Assembly: GCA_013289705.1 (NCBI GenBank)
Contig: JABCZM010000003.1
Location: 1-64,000 of the forward strand
DNA length: 64,000 nt
Direction: 5' to 3'
DNA from: Candidatus Saccharimonadota bacterium
GTDB taxonomy: Bacteria > Patescibacteriota > Saccharimonadia > Saccharimonadales > UBA4665
Shown: in pieces, positions 1 through 9,462 of the stretch
Numbering within the stretch: position 1 is the first letter of the stretch
How the letters are laid out: every line of letters starts with the position of its first letter
Position numbers and translations under genes: made by a program
The notes under the pieces: model-generated
What the model was told of the DNA's origin: nothing
The model's input: the letters and a program-made list of their open reading frames with translations, nothing else
Databases searched by the model: none

Positions 1-144
1 ATCCCAAAGCAAACACAGAAAGTTCACCCCAAGAAACAGCTTAGTTGGTTCAAGCAGGCTTGGGAGTATCTGCAGCGGCTCCTGCGTACGCCGCTGCTGC
101 CACCGATTCCGGTGACTCAGTTACAGATTGGAGGGAAAAAGTGA
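1..144 (+). CDS. C-terminal end of an unidentified protein (partial)
   Basis: The frame beginning at base 1 is open from the window edge to TGA at 142-144 and gives a 47-residue tail. The tail is rich in Lys, Arg and Trp early and ends in a hydrophobic Leu/Pro stretch followed by QLQIGGKK. The next gene, lepB, follows on the same strand with its own promoter. I do not recognise the family, and the visible piece carries no motif. The alternative is that the other open frame here (from base 45, continuous with lepB) is coding, but that extension is alanine-rich and low in complexity and looks like an out-of-frame shadow. Confidence 0.45.
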   Translation: MPKQTQKVHPKKQLSWFKQAWEYLQRLLRTPLLPPIPVTQLQIGGKK

Positions 145-181
145 GTGTGGGTCAGGCTCACAGCTCGTCGATAACGCTTTG

Positions 182-190
182 TGCTATAGT
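182..190 (+). promoter_or_regulatory. Extended -10 promoter of lepB
   Basis: TGCTATAGT is an extended -10 element (TGn plus TATAGT) ending 10 nt before the lepB ATG at 201. No good -35 is visible. The predicted RNA start would leave only a few untranslated bases. Confidence 0.5.
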
Positions 191-200
191 AAAAGCCGAC

Positions 201-869
201 ATGAATCCATCCACGCCATCATCAGAACCCGTCTTACCAGAAGACCTTAACCTTCCCGAAGATACGACGACTCCGGAAGGTGGTAAACATCGCGGTGCGG
301 TGCGTGAAGTACTATCAACTATTGGCGTACTGATTACGGCGCTAGCCGTAGCATTTGGCTTTATTGTGTTTGTGTTTCAGTCGTACCAAGTTTCTGGGCC
401 AAGTATGCAACAAACCCTGCACGACCAAGATCGGCTGATTGTCTGGAAATTACCGCGAACATGGGCAAAAATTACCGGTCATCAGTACGTACCTAATCGT
501 GGCGATATCATCATCTTTACCGAGACAAACCTGGCTCAGTTTGGCCAAGAAAACACCAAGCAGCTTATTAAACGAGTGATCGGCTTGCCTGGCGACCGCG
601 TTGTAGTAGCAAATAATACCATAACCGTATTCAACAAAGCACACCCCAAAGGTTTCCAGCCGGACAAAACGCTGCCCTACGGCGTAAACATCACCGAACC
701 CGCACAACAGCCTGGCACATTTACCTTGGCTAAAGACGAGATCTTTGTCTGCGGTGATAATCGTACTAACTCGCTTGATTCGCGATTCTTTGGGCCTATT
801 AATACCAGTCAGATTGTTGGTAAACTGGCTGCTCGCATCTTGCCGCTTGATAAAGCTGAGAAGTTTTAG
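201..869 (+). CDS. lepB: Signal peptidase I
   Basis: Type I signal peptidase, 222 aa, the membrane serine protease that removes signal peptides from exported proteins. After a charged, acidic N-terminus there is one transmembrane helix (about residues 40-60). Then comes the nucleophile motif SGPSM with the catalytic Ser, the general-base Lys in QLIKRVIGLPGDR, and the conserved GDNRTNSLDSR box near the C-terminus. I chose ATG 201 rather than an upstream start at 45 because the family does not have the extra alanine-rich extension and an extended -10 box lies just before 201. The gene converges with parB, whose stop codon is 3 bp away. It would process the exported surface proteins encoded downstream. 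Confidence 0.93.
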   Translation: MNPSTPSSEPVLPEDLNLPEDTTTPEGGKHRGAVREVLSTIGVLITALAVAFGFIVFVFQSYQVSGPSMQQTLHDQDRLIVWKLPRTWAKITGHQYVPNRGDIIIFTETNLAQFGQENTKQLIKRVIGLPGDRVVVANNTITVFNKAHPKGFQPDKTLPYGVNITEPAQQPGTFTLAKDEIFVCGDNRTNSLDSRFFGPINTSQIVGKLAARILPLDKAEKF

Positions 870-872
870 TCT

Positions 873-1742
873 CTAGTTATTTTCGAGCGTGCTGAGCAAT
901 GTTTGCAGGTGGTCATCATCGCGGAAGGTAATCTCTAGGCGGCCGCCATGAGCCATACGCTTGACGTGAACTGGGGTTGCCAGACGTTTGCTAAGCAGTT
1001 TAGTTGCTGGGGTTTCGGTCTGGACGCGCTCGTGGGTGGCATCATGTTCTCCAACACCTTCTTTGTGGCTGGTGACATACCGTTCGGCTTGGCGGACCGA
1101 CCAACCGTTGGCAATAATTAATTTGAGCAGTTCGGCTTGTTTTTCGGGTGAATTTTTTAATGCCAGAATTTGGCGAGCGTGGCCTTCGCTGATCTGTTTT
1201 TCACGCAGCGCTAGCTTAGCGTCATCGGGTAATTGCAGCAAACGGACGATATTCACTACTGTAGAGTGAGCCTTGCCAAGCCGTTTGGCAATTTCATCGT
1301 ACGGCGTACTAAATTGCTGGTGCAGGCGCTCAAGAGAAACTGCTTGTTCTAGCGCCGATAAATCTACGCGCTGGACGTTTTCGATGATCGAAATCTCTAA
1401 TTGCTCTAATTCTTTTGATGTCCGAACAATTGCCGGTACCTGTTTGAGCCCTGCAATCTGGGCCGCACGCCAACGGCGCTCACCAGCGATAATGCGGTAG
1501 CGAGTGCCTTCGGGGCTAACAACCAAGGGCTGCACGATACCGTACTGCTCGATTGATTGAGCCAGTTCCTGTAGTGCGATTTGATCAAAATGTTGGCGTG
1601 GCTGATCGGGGTTGGCGTCGAGTAGTTCGACGGCAAGCTTTTGAATCCGTTCGTTTTCTTCCACCAAGATCGTTGAATCAAACGCGGTTGGCAACAACGA
1701 ATCAAACCCGCGTCCTAATCCTGTCTGTTGCTTCCCTGCCAT
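873..1742 (-). CDS. parB: Chromosome partitioning protein ParB
   Basis: ParB/Spo0J-family centromere-binding CTPase, 289 aa from ATG 1742. The N-terminus GKQQTGLGRGFDSLLP is the typical ParA-interacting peptide. Next come the NPDQPRQ box, the CTP-binding box GERRWRA, the ENVQRVDL motif and a helix-turn-helix (KRLGKAHSTVVNIVRLL). An in-frame GTG at 1778 would add 12 residues, but homologues begin at MAGKQQ, which decides the start. The gene lies 45 bp downstream of parA on the same strand, a classic parAB pair. No perfect parS palindrome was recognised by eye nearby. Confidence 0.95.
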   Translation of the reverse strand: MAGKQQTGLGRGFDSLLPTAFDSTILVEENERIQKLAVELLDANPDQPRQHFDQIALQELAQSIEQYGIVQPLVVSPEGTRYRIIAGERRWRAAQIAGLKQVPAIVRTSKELEQLEISIIENVQRVDLSALEQAVSLERLHQQFSTPYDEIAKRLGKAHSTVVNIVRLLQLPDDAKLALREKQISEGHARQILALKNSPEKQAELLKLIIANGWSVRQAERYVTSHKEGVGEHDATHERVQTETPATKLLSKRLATPVHVKRMAHGGRLEITFRDDDHLQTLLSTLENN

Positions 1743-1787
1743 ATGTTCTTCTATAGTACCATAAGCGCCGCGCACCACAGACTCACT

Positions 1788-2549
1788 CTAGCCAAGCCGC
1801 TGTACGACTTCTTCGGCTAGTTTTTTATACGCCCTTGCACCCTTGCTCCACTTGTCGTGCTCAAAAATTGTTCGCCCAAAGCTTGGGGCTTCCGCCAAAC
1901 GAACATTGCGTGGAATGACTGTTCTAAAAAGTTTCTCACCAAAATGTTTGGCGACTTCGGTCTGGACTTGCTCGCTCAAAACAGTTCGTTTATTGAACAT
2001 GGTGAGTACGACACCCAAAATTTCCAGATGTGGATTCAAACCCTGCCGCACCAGCTGAATCGTATTAAGTAGCTGCCCTAAACCTTCCAGCGCAAAGTAT
2101 TCGGACTGTACCGGAATCAACACTTTATCGGCAGCGACCAAAGCATTAATAGTTAGTAAACCCAGGGCCGGCGGACAATCGATAATCACGACGTCGGCAT
2201 TGGCTAGTTGCAAGGCTTGGCGCAAGCGAGTTTCGCGTTCGGCAACGTTTACCAGATCAACTTCGGCTCCAGCCAAGTTGGCGTTCGACGGCAAGACAAA
2301 CAAATTCTTATTAGTAGCCTGCAGCATGATGTTTGTTAGCTCGGTTCGGCCAAGTACTACGTCGTACAATGTTGCAGACAGCTTATTTTTATCTATGCCC
2401 AGTGAACTTGTCGCGTTGCCTTGCGGATCAAGATCGACCAATAGCACCTTGCGCTTCGCCGTTGCTAGTTGTGTCGCCAGATTCACAGCAGTCGTTGTCT
2501 TGCCAACGCCACCCTTCTGATTTACTACTGCAATGATTGTTTGTGTCAC
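1788..2549 (-). CDS. parA: Chromosome partitioning ATPase ParA
   Basis: ParA/Soj-type Walker ATPase, 253 aa, starting at a GTG codon. It carries the deviant Walker A motif KGGVGKTTT with signature lysine, the DLDPQGN box and the Walker B segment VIIDCPPALGLLT. It is expected to form ATP-dependent gradients on the nucleoid that move ParB-parS complexes. It is the first gene of the parA-parB operon. A TATACT box and a purine-rich GATGAGGG lie upstream, but the -35 is poor. Full family length and no broken motif. Confidence 0.95.
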   Translation of the reverse strand: MTQTIIAVVNQKGGVGKTTTAVNLATQLATAKRKVLLVDLDPQGNATSSLGIDKNKLSATLYDVVLGRTELTNIMLQATNKNLFVLPSNANLAGAEVDLVNVAERETRLRQALQLANADVVIIDCPPALGLLTINALVAADKVLIPVQSEYFALEGLGQLLNTIQLVRQGLNPHLEILGVVLTMFNKRTVLSEQVQTEVAKHFGEKLFRTVIPRNVRLAEAPSFGRTIFEHDKWSKGARAYKKLAEEVVQRLG

Positions 2550-2613
2550 TCTGCGTCTACCCTCATCTTAAGCATAAGTATACCACCAGCGTCGCCTGCT
2601 TTAACAGCGCTTT

Positions 2614-2638
2614 CATGGAGCTTAGAGGCAACTCCATG
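2614..2638 (-). repeat. Hairpin upstream of parA
   Basis: CATGGAG and CTCCATG form a perfect 7-bp stem around an 11-nt loop, between the start of the 2814-3662 gene's 3' neighbour region and parA. The loop shares TTAGAGGCAAC with the loop of the long inverted repeat at 43535-43621, possibly by chance. Apart from this and a candidate parA -10 I see nothing else in 2550-2813. Confidence 0.3.
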
Positions 2639-2813
2639 ACGTCACAGTATGCATAACCGTGCGTGCTTCAAACCAAGAACCGTCCACTTTTCTGGGCAAC
2701 TCATGCTTCCTAATCATTTCCTGCATAGCCTTATACTACTAGCTGTTTAGTGCTAATCTTTCACGAGTACTATTTATACGACACCGCTGGGCACGTCTTC
2801 GTTTAATTACTGG

Positions 2814-3662
2814 TTACTGGAGGCTATTTATGTAAGTTGCCCATTGATCGTTAGTGAGCACAGTCGAGCTTTGGATAAACAGCAGGTAGTCCTTCAGACT
2901 AAACACAATCGTCTGGGAATTATACTTTTGGTTTGTCAGCAGATAGGCACCGCCTTGATTGGTTTTGAGCGGTATTAAGGCGTTTAAGTTTTTGGCAGCT
3001 TGGGTTACAGCCGTCTGGGCGTCGGCGGTAGAATCGACCTTTTGCTGGCTAACGGTAAACTGTTTGCCATCGATGTTATCGATATAGCTGTAGCTTTGTT
3101 TGGTAGCGTCGTAGCGGCTATGCGTGTTATCTGGCGTAGCAAGATTCGACTTACCGGCTGGAACCATTGGTGCAAAGTCGGGTTTTGGCGCACTAATGTC
3201 TGGCGCAGTAGTGCCGCCACTCACGGTAGCTGCTAGGCCTTTGGTGGCAATCGATTTATTATTGGTGGCTACATGCTTGGTTATAACACCGGTAGCCGCC
3301 AAAACTACCAGCACAGCCATGACGCTAGCACCGATAATCAAGCGCTTCTTTGTGAACAGCCCCCGAAGGCCCTGAAGCACAGCTTTTGTTCGTTTGAACT
3401 GGGGCTTTTTGAGCCGAATCTGCGGAAAATTGATCTGTATTGATACCCCCGCAACCGGTGGTACAGCTGGCTTTTGTTCCAGCAAAACAGGCGGCGCAAC
3501 TGCTTGTGCTTGCAGAACCGTAGGCCGATTGGGCAAACTAGGCTGCCCTACAGTGCTTAGCCAAACTTCGCTTGCACGGACTGCAGGCACTACCAGCGGC
3601 CGATTAAACGGCACCGCCTTACGGCGAACAACTTCTTTTTTACCCGGCGACATATCCAACAT
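2814..3662 (-). CDS. Single-pass membrane protein of unknown function
   Basis: A 282-aa protein with a proline-rich, basic cytoplasmic N-terminus of about 110 residues, one strongly hydrophobic helix (about 111-133, RLIIGASVMAVLVVLAATGV) and an extracytoplasmic C-terminal domain of about 150 residues with no cysteines. I do not recognise the outer domain. Its topology resembles the neighbouring kelch protein, which also has a basic cytoplasmic head before one helix. A near-consensus TATAAT lies 8 bp before ATG 3662, so the message may be leaderless. An internal ATG three codons later is an alternative start. It could be a small surface or assembly factor linked to the adjacent giant proteins, but that is inference from position only. 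Confidence 0.7.
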   Translation of the reverse strand: MLDMSPGKKEVVRRKAVPFNRPLVVPAVRASEVWLSTVGQPSLPNRPTVLQAQAVAPPVLLEQKPAVPPVAGVSIQINFPQIRLKKPQFKRTKAVLQGLRGLFTKKRLIIGASVMAVLVVLAATGVITKHVATNNKSIATKGLAATVSGGTTAPDISAPKPDFAPMVPAGKSNLATPDNTHSRYDATKQSYSYIDNIDGKQFTVSQQKVDSTADAQTAVTQAAKNLNALIPLKTNQGGAYLLTNQKYNSQTIVFSLKDYLLFIQSSTVLTNDQWATYINSLQ

Positions 3663-3670
3663 TACTTACC

Positions 3671-3676
3671 ATTATA
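3671..3676 (-). promoter_or_regulatory. -10 box of the 3662 gene
   Basis: Consensus TATAAT (read on the minus strand) placed 8 bp before the start codon, with no clear -35. It leaves essentially no 5' untranslated region. Confidence 0.45.
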
Positions 3677-3708
3677 CCGAATATGTTTAAACAGAGCAGC
3701 ATCCCCGT

Positions 3709-6700
3709 TTATGGGTGCGCGTCGAGAGTTGTTTGCTGTTCATTGACGAATGTCTTTCCATCGCGTAGACGCTTGCCTGGCCCTGGCGAGAAGTAAAAGT
3801 CATACTTGGTGATCTGTGGTGGCGTAGCGGCATCTGGGAAATTAAAGCTTTGAGCTTGATCGATATCAAATGTAATATCCCAATACCGCGCCGCACCTTG
3901 GTCGACTCCGGAAGCATCAAGCGCCTGGAACGTTATGGGTGAACCGTATGCCGGACCAGTCCCCAGACCAGTTAATGTAGTGCCAAACTTCTGCCCCCAG
4001 CCTTGTGTAGAAGCGTTGACGCCAGTAGCGGTTTTAACGCTGATTTTCCAACGATCTATATCTACCCCACTAATCTGGGCATTAGTACCTAGTACGTACA
4101 ATTGGCGAAATGTAGCGTCCGTTCCGAAGTCAACATAACGACTATAGGTAGCATGAATTGCCTCTGATAGTTGGCCGCTCTGCTGCACGACGTTTGTAGT
4201 AATGATGTTGGTACAGTCGTCACCACCACTTAGAAAGAAATAGCCGTTGGAATAGCCAGCTGCCGACCCAAAACTGGCCGTTGCGAGTGTATTGGCGGGC
4301 TGCTGCCAATCGCCTACCGTTCCGTTACCGTTGACGGCAGCAAAATTAACATTGTTCGTGCAACTGGTAGTGGCAACACCGTTGCGGCCTCCAAATGTAT
4401 AGATGTAGCCATTAGCACCTACCGCAGACATACCAGCCTGTTTATACGGCATGCTATTGTCGAAGCTCCAGGCACTAATGTCACCGCTTGATGTGTTTGG
4501 TGTGGCAACCTGCACATCTGCATAGTAGTTTGTGCCATCGTAACCACCGATGACAAATAAGTAGGCACCGGCCGAAACTAAACTCAGTTCACGTCGAGCA
4601 GTTGTAAAGCCGGCTGTTGTCGAGAACCAGGTCTTGGATATGTCACCACCGGTGGCAAGTGCTGGGCTGACAAGCACTGTGCTTTGGTTGGTGCCACTAT
4701 CATTACTCCCGCCAGCAACAAATATGCGGTTAGCATAGACAACTGCACTAAATTGAGTGCGGGCCACTGCCCCACTGCCGCTATCGCCAACTGCACCGGT
4801 AGCCGCCGTCCAAGCAGCGGGTGCCCCTGTTGACGCATTAAGCTGGCTGTAATAAGTATTCGAAACAGCTGTTGTTAGGGCGCTGCCCGTTTGACCTCCC
4901 ATATAGTACAGATAGCCATTCAGCGCCACTAATTGCCCAAAGGCCGTGCCAGTGGTAAGTGTCGGACCAGCAGTCCAACTACCAAGTGTACCGTCAGCTT
5001 TTATCTGCGCATAAGCCGAGGTGTTATCGGTGGCCGTACAACTAAGGCTAGAGACCGTAAAAGTACTACAGCCGCCCGCCACATAGAGATAGCCGTTATA
5101 TACGGTTGATGCCATACCTACTCTATTTGATTGACTGAGATCTCCCGCATAAGTATGCGCCGTGTTCACCCAGCTGTTTACCCCAAGATTATCGGCATTG
5201 TAGACAACAAACGATTCATTGGCAAATGTCGCCGTATCATCCGGCGTTATGTTGGTACAGCCGCCTGGTGGTGGGCCAGCCAAGCAGCCACCCGTCACAT
5301 ACATAAAGCCATCGCCAACCGCAACCGCCGGACTCCAACGAGGAGTAAGCGTCGAAGTCGCAGATTTTGTGAACAAATGGCTTGCATCACCAGCAATATC
5401 GCCCGTTCCACCGGTGGAAAGGTCTAGCTTGCCAATTTGCACATCACCATAGGTTGTACCATTTGCGCCGCCAGGTGGTCCGGTGGTGTCGGCAGCATTA
5501 TGGCCGCCAATGACATAGAGATAGCCGTTTATAACTGCGGCGACCGTTCGGCGTCGCGGTTGTGTCATGGTGGCGGTTGTCGCTTGCCAAGTTGTGCCGC
5601 TTACGGCTACAATATCTCCGCTCGAATTTAGTTTGGCACGAACAACAGTGGCCAGTTGATTATTTGCCGAATCAATACCACCGGCCAAATAGATATAGCC
5701 GCCGTAAAAAGCCAAACCAAAGGCAGCACGACCGTTGGTACCTATTTGCAACTGCGAGCCAGCGCCACTCAGCGCGGTGAACGTTCCAGGTGCCCCCGTG
5801 CTGGCGTCCAATGGCGACTTTTGAACTTGGCCTGAATAGTTGCTGCAAGCTATACCAGTAGAGCCATAACAACCGCCCACAGTGTACAAAAATCCGCTGG
5901 ACGCAAAAGCTCCAAGCTCACTGACTGCTGTGTTAATCTCCGTAGCTGCAGTAGTAGTTTGTACCCACGTAGCGGTGGCGCCAGTACTGGGATTTGGTGC
6001 CATGTAGTACACCGATTTGTTATACGCTGCACCATCATTGCCCCCTACCACGTAAATATAGCCGTTATACGTAGTAGCGGCGGCACCGGCTAAGCCACAC
6101 TGATCTGTTTGGCCACCAGCATCGGTTGCACAGTTGTTATTGCCCCCGTCACCGTCAAAGTGCAGTGAGGTTGCATTTGTGGCGACCGTATTATTAGTCC
6201 AGGTGCTCCCTAGGGATCCGTCAGCATTAATTTTGTCATAATAGGTGATGTAGTTTGCCGCTCGCTCGCCGTTACAAGAATACGTACCACCCGACAAACT
6301 AGTGGTAGTACAACCGCCAATAAGATATAAATAGCCGTTGAGGACAACCGTTGACTGCCCAAATAATGGCTGCGCGCCGTTCGCAACCGAAAGCTCTGTT
6401 GGGTTACGCTTAGCACTAATGTCGCCAACCGTGCTGTTAACTGCCGAATACGTAGTTGTGAGCGTTGTTGTGTTACAGTTCACGCCGGTCGTTGGCATTG
6501 CACTACAACCGCCAATACTATACATATTACCGTTATAGCCGAGCGTCGGCGTACCAACACGAGTTAGTGTACTAGTGCCGCCCTGCTGGAAGTCATTGGG
6601 AAAGAAAGTTCCCAGGCTACCGTCGGCATTAATTTGAGCTAGCTGACTATAACCCAAGGTAGTCGTGCACGCTCCATTGCTATTAACCGCACCGCAACCC

Positions 6701-8709
6701 CCGCTAGCATATATATAGCCGTTATAAATCATGGTAAATTGCTCACCAAGGTTCTCGATGGCTTGCGTTGTTTTGCCATCAATACTAACCAAGCTGCTCC
6801 CCGTTTTCCAAGAACTATCTGCTATAGAACCGTCGCTCGCAATCGACGCATAAAGTGTACCTGACTGCAACGACGCACTCGCCAGCGTACCAGTATTACC
6901 ACCAACAATATACAGATGTGAGTTGTAGGCTTGCATGTCCATACCAAATCGGCCAGCCGGCAACGAAGCTGTCGCTGCGCTAAACGTCCCTAAGTCGCCG
7001 TTTGGAAGAATATTTGCATGGAGTACAGCAGTCTGAGCGGTGCCAGCACTATTTAATCCTCCTGCAAGATACAATGAACTGCTCGACACGGCCGCGCCGT
7101 AATCATAGACCGGAGTCGATGGCTTATTGGTAGTAGTGCTCCAGTTGGCCAGCTGCGCACCATTGGTAAAAGCACTGTACGATTCGGAAGTCACACGAGT
7201 GTAATACACAGCATCGGAGACTGTTCCGCCAGCGGCAGTACTCGTAAACCCGTTAATGCCATCAATGATGTAGATATACCCGTTATACACGAGTACCTGG
7301 AATCGAGAAAGCCCTCCTGACGGTAAACCACCGTAGTTTCCATCGGTAAAACCCGCCAAGGTACCATCAGAGTTTATCTTCGTCTGTTCAATAAAATGCG
7401 AACCACCCCCGTTTGATATGTTGGTTGTAGTACCAGCAGAACCCCCAATCACGTAGAGAGTACCTCCGTAAACCACCGATGCCCCCAAGAAATGCGCTGC
7501 GGCCGTACTAACAGAAGCACTATTCCAAGTGAGTAAATTTCCCCCTGTTAGGGGGCTGCGTTCAAAGTTATTATTGTTTGGATCGACATATACATTGGTT
7601 TCGATATTGGCATCAAACGAAAATAAACCAGAGCCACTCGCAGCCGTAACAGTCGGATCGATGCTCAATGGGTAGCTGGCATCTTTTAGGTGATCGACCA
7701 CAACGTCGAGCTTATCACCACTGAGCACATAGTGGGCGTGCGTATCTGATAGGTGGTTATCGGTTTGTTTGATAACTGGAGGTGGCAGCTGAAAGAGTAG
7801 TTTATCTTTGACCGCTTTCTGCTGGGCTTTTTTGAGCAAGGCCGCATCTTTGGCATTGCCAGTACTAATATTGCCGTTTAAGGGTAGGCTTGAGCCATAG
7901 ACACCGATTGAGCCATCTTTCTCAAGCCGAGCAGCATACTGGTTGCCAAGATCCATTTCGTAGCTGTACTTTAGGTTGTCACCGATGTAATGTTCCAGCG
8001 TCACGTCCTGTTTGACGCCAATTGCCCCAGCCGTGTACACCAGATGCCCACCACCGTTAAAGGCCGGAAATACCACACGGTTTTGCTGCTGCTGGCCCGT
8101 GCCCAGATTAAACAGCGGTTTGATAGTAAAATCGACATTGTTGACAGGATCGGTAACGTCAACACCTTTGGCTGGATCTTGATATATCGCCGCTTTAATA
8201 AGTGAACCGCCAGCGCTAATATCACTGCCCGGATCAGCCGGCTTGTAGCCTTGATTGAACATGTACACTTGCTGGGAAGTATCTAGCTTGAGCTTGTCGG
8301 CCATTGATTGATTCGTTGGCAATAGGACAGCATTTTCGCCTGGATTGAGCGCATATACCTTGTGATCAAACAAGTTCTGCACACTTGGGGCAATGACGCT
8401 CAGCAATATCACAACTATCATCCCGCCAAGTGCCACCCGGCGTCTGGTGGTTCTAAAATAATGCTGAAAAGCTCGACTAAAACGCTGGATTTTTTTGTGC
8501 GCCAAGAATCGTGGCATGCCAAATCTGATGTTGATCGTCTTGACGCGATAGGTCGCCGCCTGCTCTGCCGCAGATTCTGATTCAGATTCGAATTGCGGCT
8601 GCTGCACTACAACAGGCTGATGCTGCTTGATTGGTCGAGCTTGATGGACAGCTTGCAGCGGCCTAGCCCTGTAGGCAGGCGCTTGGCGCGGGCGACGAAA
8701 ATCATCCAT
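3709..8709 (-). CDS. Giant kelch-repeat surface protein
   Basis: A 1,666-aa predicted membrane-anchored surface protein. Residues 1-85 are a basic, Gln-rich cytoplasmic head. One transmembrane helix follows (about 92-112), then an N-terminal ectodomain of about 240 residues ending in SYPLSIDPTV, a motif seen at the start of many large beta-rich wall proteins. Most of the rest is a long array of kelch-like blades recognised by repeated YNGYIYVVGG-type cores, many with paired cysteines inside the blade. About 20 blades suggest several tandem beta-propellers. The last 150 residues form a different, cysteine-free beta domain. Kelch propellers usually bind proteins or glycans, so a role in attachment to a host or neighbour cell is plausible but unproven. 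The leader is 32 nt with an AGGGGAA ribosome site. Confidence 0.85.
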   Translation of the reverse strand: MDDFRRPRQAPAYRARPLQAVHQARPIKQHQPVVVQQPQFESESESAAEQAATYRVKTINIRFGMPRFLAHKKIQRFSRAFQHYFRTTRRRVALGGMIVVILLSVIAPSVQNLFDHKVYALNPGENAVLLPTNQSMADKLKLDTSQQVYMFNQGYKPADPGSDISAGGSLIKAAIYQDPAKGVDVTDPVNNVDFTIKPLFNLGTGQQQQNRVVFPAFNGGGHLVYTAGAIGVKQDVTLEHYIGDNLKYSYEMDLGNQYAARLEKDGSIGVYGSSLPLNGNISTGNAKDAALLKKAQQKAVKDKLLFQLPPPVIKQTDNHLSDTHAHYVLSGDKLDVVVDHLKDASYPLSIDPTVTAASGSGLFSFDANIETNVYVDPNNNNFERSPLTGGNLLTWNSASVSTAAAHFLGASVVYGGTLYVIGGSAGTTTNISNGGGSHFIEQTKINSDGTLAGFTDGNYGGLPSGGLSRFQVLVYNGYIYIIDGINGFTSTAAGGTVSDAVYYTRVTSESYSAFTNGAQLANWSTTTNKPSTPVYDYGAAVSSSSLYLAGGLNSAGTAQTAVLHANILPNGDLGTFSAATASLPAGRFGMDMQAYNSHLYIVGGNTGTLASASLQSGTLYASIASDGSIADSSWKTGSSLVSIDGKTTQAIENLGEQFTMIYNGYIYASGGCGAVNSNGACTTTLGYSQLAQINADGSLGTFFPNDFQQGGTSTLTRVGTPTLGYNGNMYSIGGCSAMPTTGVNCNTTTLTTTYSAVNSTVGDISAKRNPTELSVANGAQPLFGQSTVVLNGYLYLIGGCTTTSLSGGTYSCNGERAANYITYYDKINADGSLGSTWTNNTVATNATSLHFDGDGGNNNCATDAGGQTDQCGLAGAAATTYNGYIYVVGGNDGAAYNKSVYYMAPNPSTGATATWVQTTTAATEINTAVSELGAFASSGFLYTVGGCYGSTGIACSNYSGQVQKSPLDASTGAPGTFTALSGAGSQLQIGTNGRAAFGLAFYGGYIYLAGGIDSANNQLATVVRAKLNSSGDIVAVSGTTWQATTATMTQPRRRTVAAVINGYLYVIGGHNAADTTGPPGGANGTTYGDVQIGKLDLSTGGTGDIAGDASHLFTKSATSTLTPRWSPAVAVGDGFMYVTGGCLAGPPPGGCTNITPDDTATFANESFVVYNADNLGVNSWVNTAHTYAGDLSQSNRVGMASTVYNGYLYVAGGCSTFTVSSLSCTATDNTSAYAQIKADGTLGSWTAGPTLTTGTAFGQLVALNGYLYYMGGQTGSALTTAVSNTYYSQLNASTGAPAAWTAATGAVGDSGSGAVARTQFSAVVYANRIFVAGGSNDSGTNQSTVLVSPALATGGDISKTWFSTTAGFTTARRELSLVSAGAYLFVIGGYDGTNYYADVQVATPNTSSGDISAWSFDNSMPYKQAGMSAVGANGYIYTFGGRNGVATTSCTNNVNFAAVNGNGTVGDWQQPANTLATASFGSAAGYSNGYFFLSGGDDCTNIITTNVVQQSGQLSEAIHATYSRYVDFGTDATFRQLYVLGTNAQISGVDIDRWKISVKTATGVNASTQGWGQKFGTTLTGLGTGPAYGSPITFQALDASGVDQGAARYWDITFDIDQAQSFNFPDAATPPQITKYDFYFSPGPGKRLRDGKTFVNEQQTTLDAHP

Positions 8710-8741
8710 ATATCTAAAAAGCCATTCCCCTATTGCTTACA

Positions 8742-8750
8742 ATTCTAGCA
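8742..8750 (-). promoter_or_regulatory. Extended -10 of the kelch gene
   Basis: TGCTAGAAT read on the minus strand matches an extended -10 element, 32 nt upstream of ATG 8709. No convincing -35. Confidence 0.45.
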
Positions 8751-8810
8751 CATCTGTTAGCACAAGGGTGAGCTAAAACCAAAAAGCCCAGCTTGTTTTA
8801 CGGGCAGATT

Positions 8811-9209
8811 TTAGGGTTTGAGTAGGAGCCGCTTGGAAGTTTTTGGAAGGTATGAGAAATCATTATCGAAGCTGACTAACGTGGCGTCATACTGGGTAGA
8901 TAAGGCTGCAATCCAGAGATCATGATGTGATAGTTGTCTGCCCTGTTTTTTGAGCCATGCGGCCAGTTCGACGTACAAATCGGTAGTTATGCTGTCGGGG
9001 AATAGCACGCGGACTTTTGTATTTGCCAAAAAACGAGCCAGTAGCTTTTCGTTTTCGAGCGTGCGGCTGCCGAGCGCAAAGCCGTAGCGCAATTCAGCAA
9101 TGGTCATCTGGGGCATGAGGATTTCATCGGCCGATACTACCAATTTTGCCATTTCGAGGTGCCCACGGTCGATTTCGCTGTAGGCAGTGGTGTCAAACAC
9201 ATAGTACAT
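8811..9209 (-). CDS. vapC: VapC-type PIN-domain toxin
   Basis: A 132-aa PIN-domain ribonuclease. The acidic residues expected to bind Mg are present: Asp in YVFDTTAYSE near the N-terminus, Glu in IAELRYG, Asp in HHDLWIAAL and Asp in SFDNDF near the end. PIN toxins of this family cleave tRNA or rRNA and are neutralised by the antitoxin encoded just upstream, 4 bp away. Downstream, a GCCC/GGGC hairpin followed by TTTTT (8781-8806) may be a weak terminator. Family length is normal and no catalytic residue is missing. Confidence 0.88.
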   Translation of the reverse strand: MYYVFDTTAYSEIDRGHLEMAKLVVSADEILMPQMTIAELRYGFALGSRTLENEKLLARFLANTKVRVLFPDSITTDLYVELAAWLKKQGRQLSHHDLWIAALSTQYDATLVSFDNDFSYLPKTSKRLLLKP

Positions 9210-9213
9210 GGGG

Positions 9214-9462
9214 CTAGGCTTGCTTCTTTTTATCGACAGCCTTTAGGTCGCGGATTGCTTGTAGCGATGCAGCATCAATAGCGTTAGCACCAATTAGCCA
9301 CGAAAAATCATCTTCCTGCGAGCGCATATCGAGCCGCGCCGCTTGGGCAACGTAGTCGAGCACGACCTGATTAAGGCTACGGTTGCTGATTCGTGCCTGG
9401 CGCCGCAAGAAAGCATCCAACTGTGGCGGCACTGATCGAATGGTGTATTGTGCTGTCTTCAT
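9214..9462 (-). CDS. vapB: VapB-type antitoxin (ribbon-helix-helix)
   Basis: An 82-aa antitoxin. The N-terminus QYTIRSVPPQLDAFLRRQA followed by NRSLNQVVLDYV fits an Arc/FitA-like ribbon-helix-helix DNA-binding domain. The C-terminus (DDFSWLIGANAIDAASLQAI) would wrap the toxin. I start it at ATG 9462 rather than 63 bp upstream because a TTGACT-17 bp-TATAAT promoter lies immediately before this ATG, inside the longer reading frame. Autorepression is likely because a palindrome overlaps the -10 box. Confidence 0.85.
   Translation of the reverse strand: MKTAQYTIRSVPPQLDAFLRRQARISNRSLNQVVLDYVAQAARLDMRSQEDDFSWLIGANAIDAASLQAIRDLKAVDKKKQA

Noticed and set aside
45-200. N-terminal extension of signal peptidase I to base 45
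   Set aside because: The extension is unlike the family, another frame is open over the same bases, and a promoter lies immediately before ATG 201.
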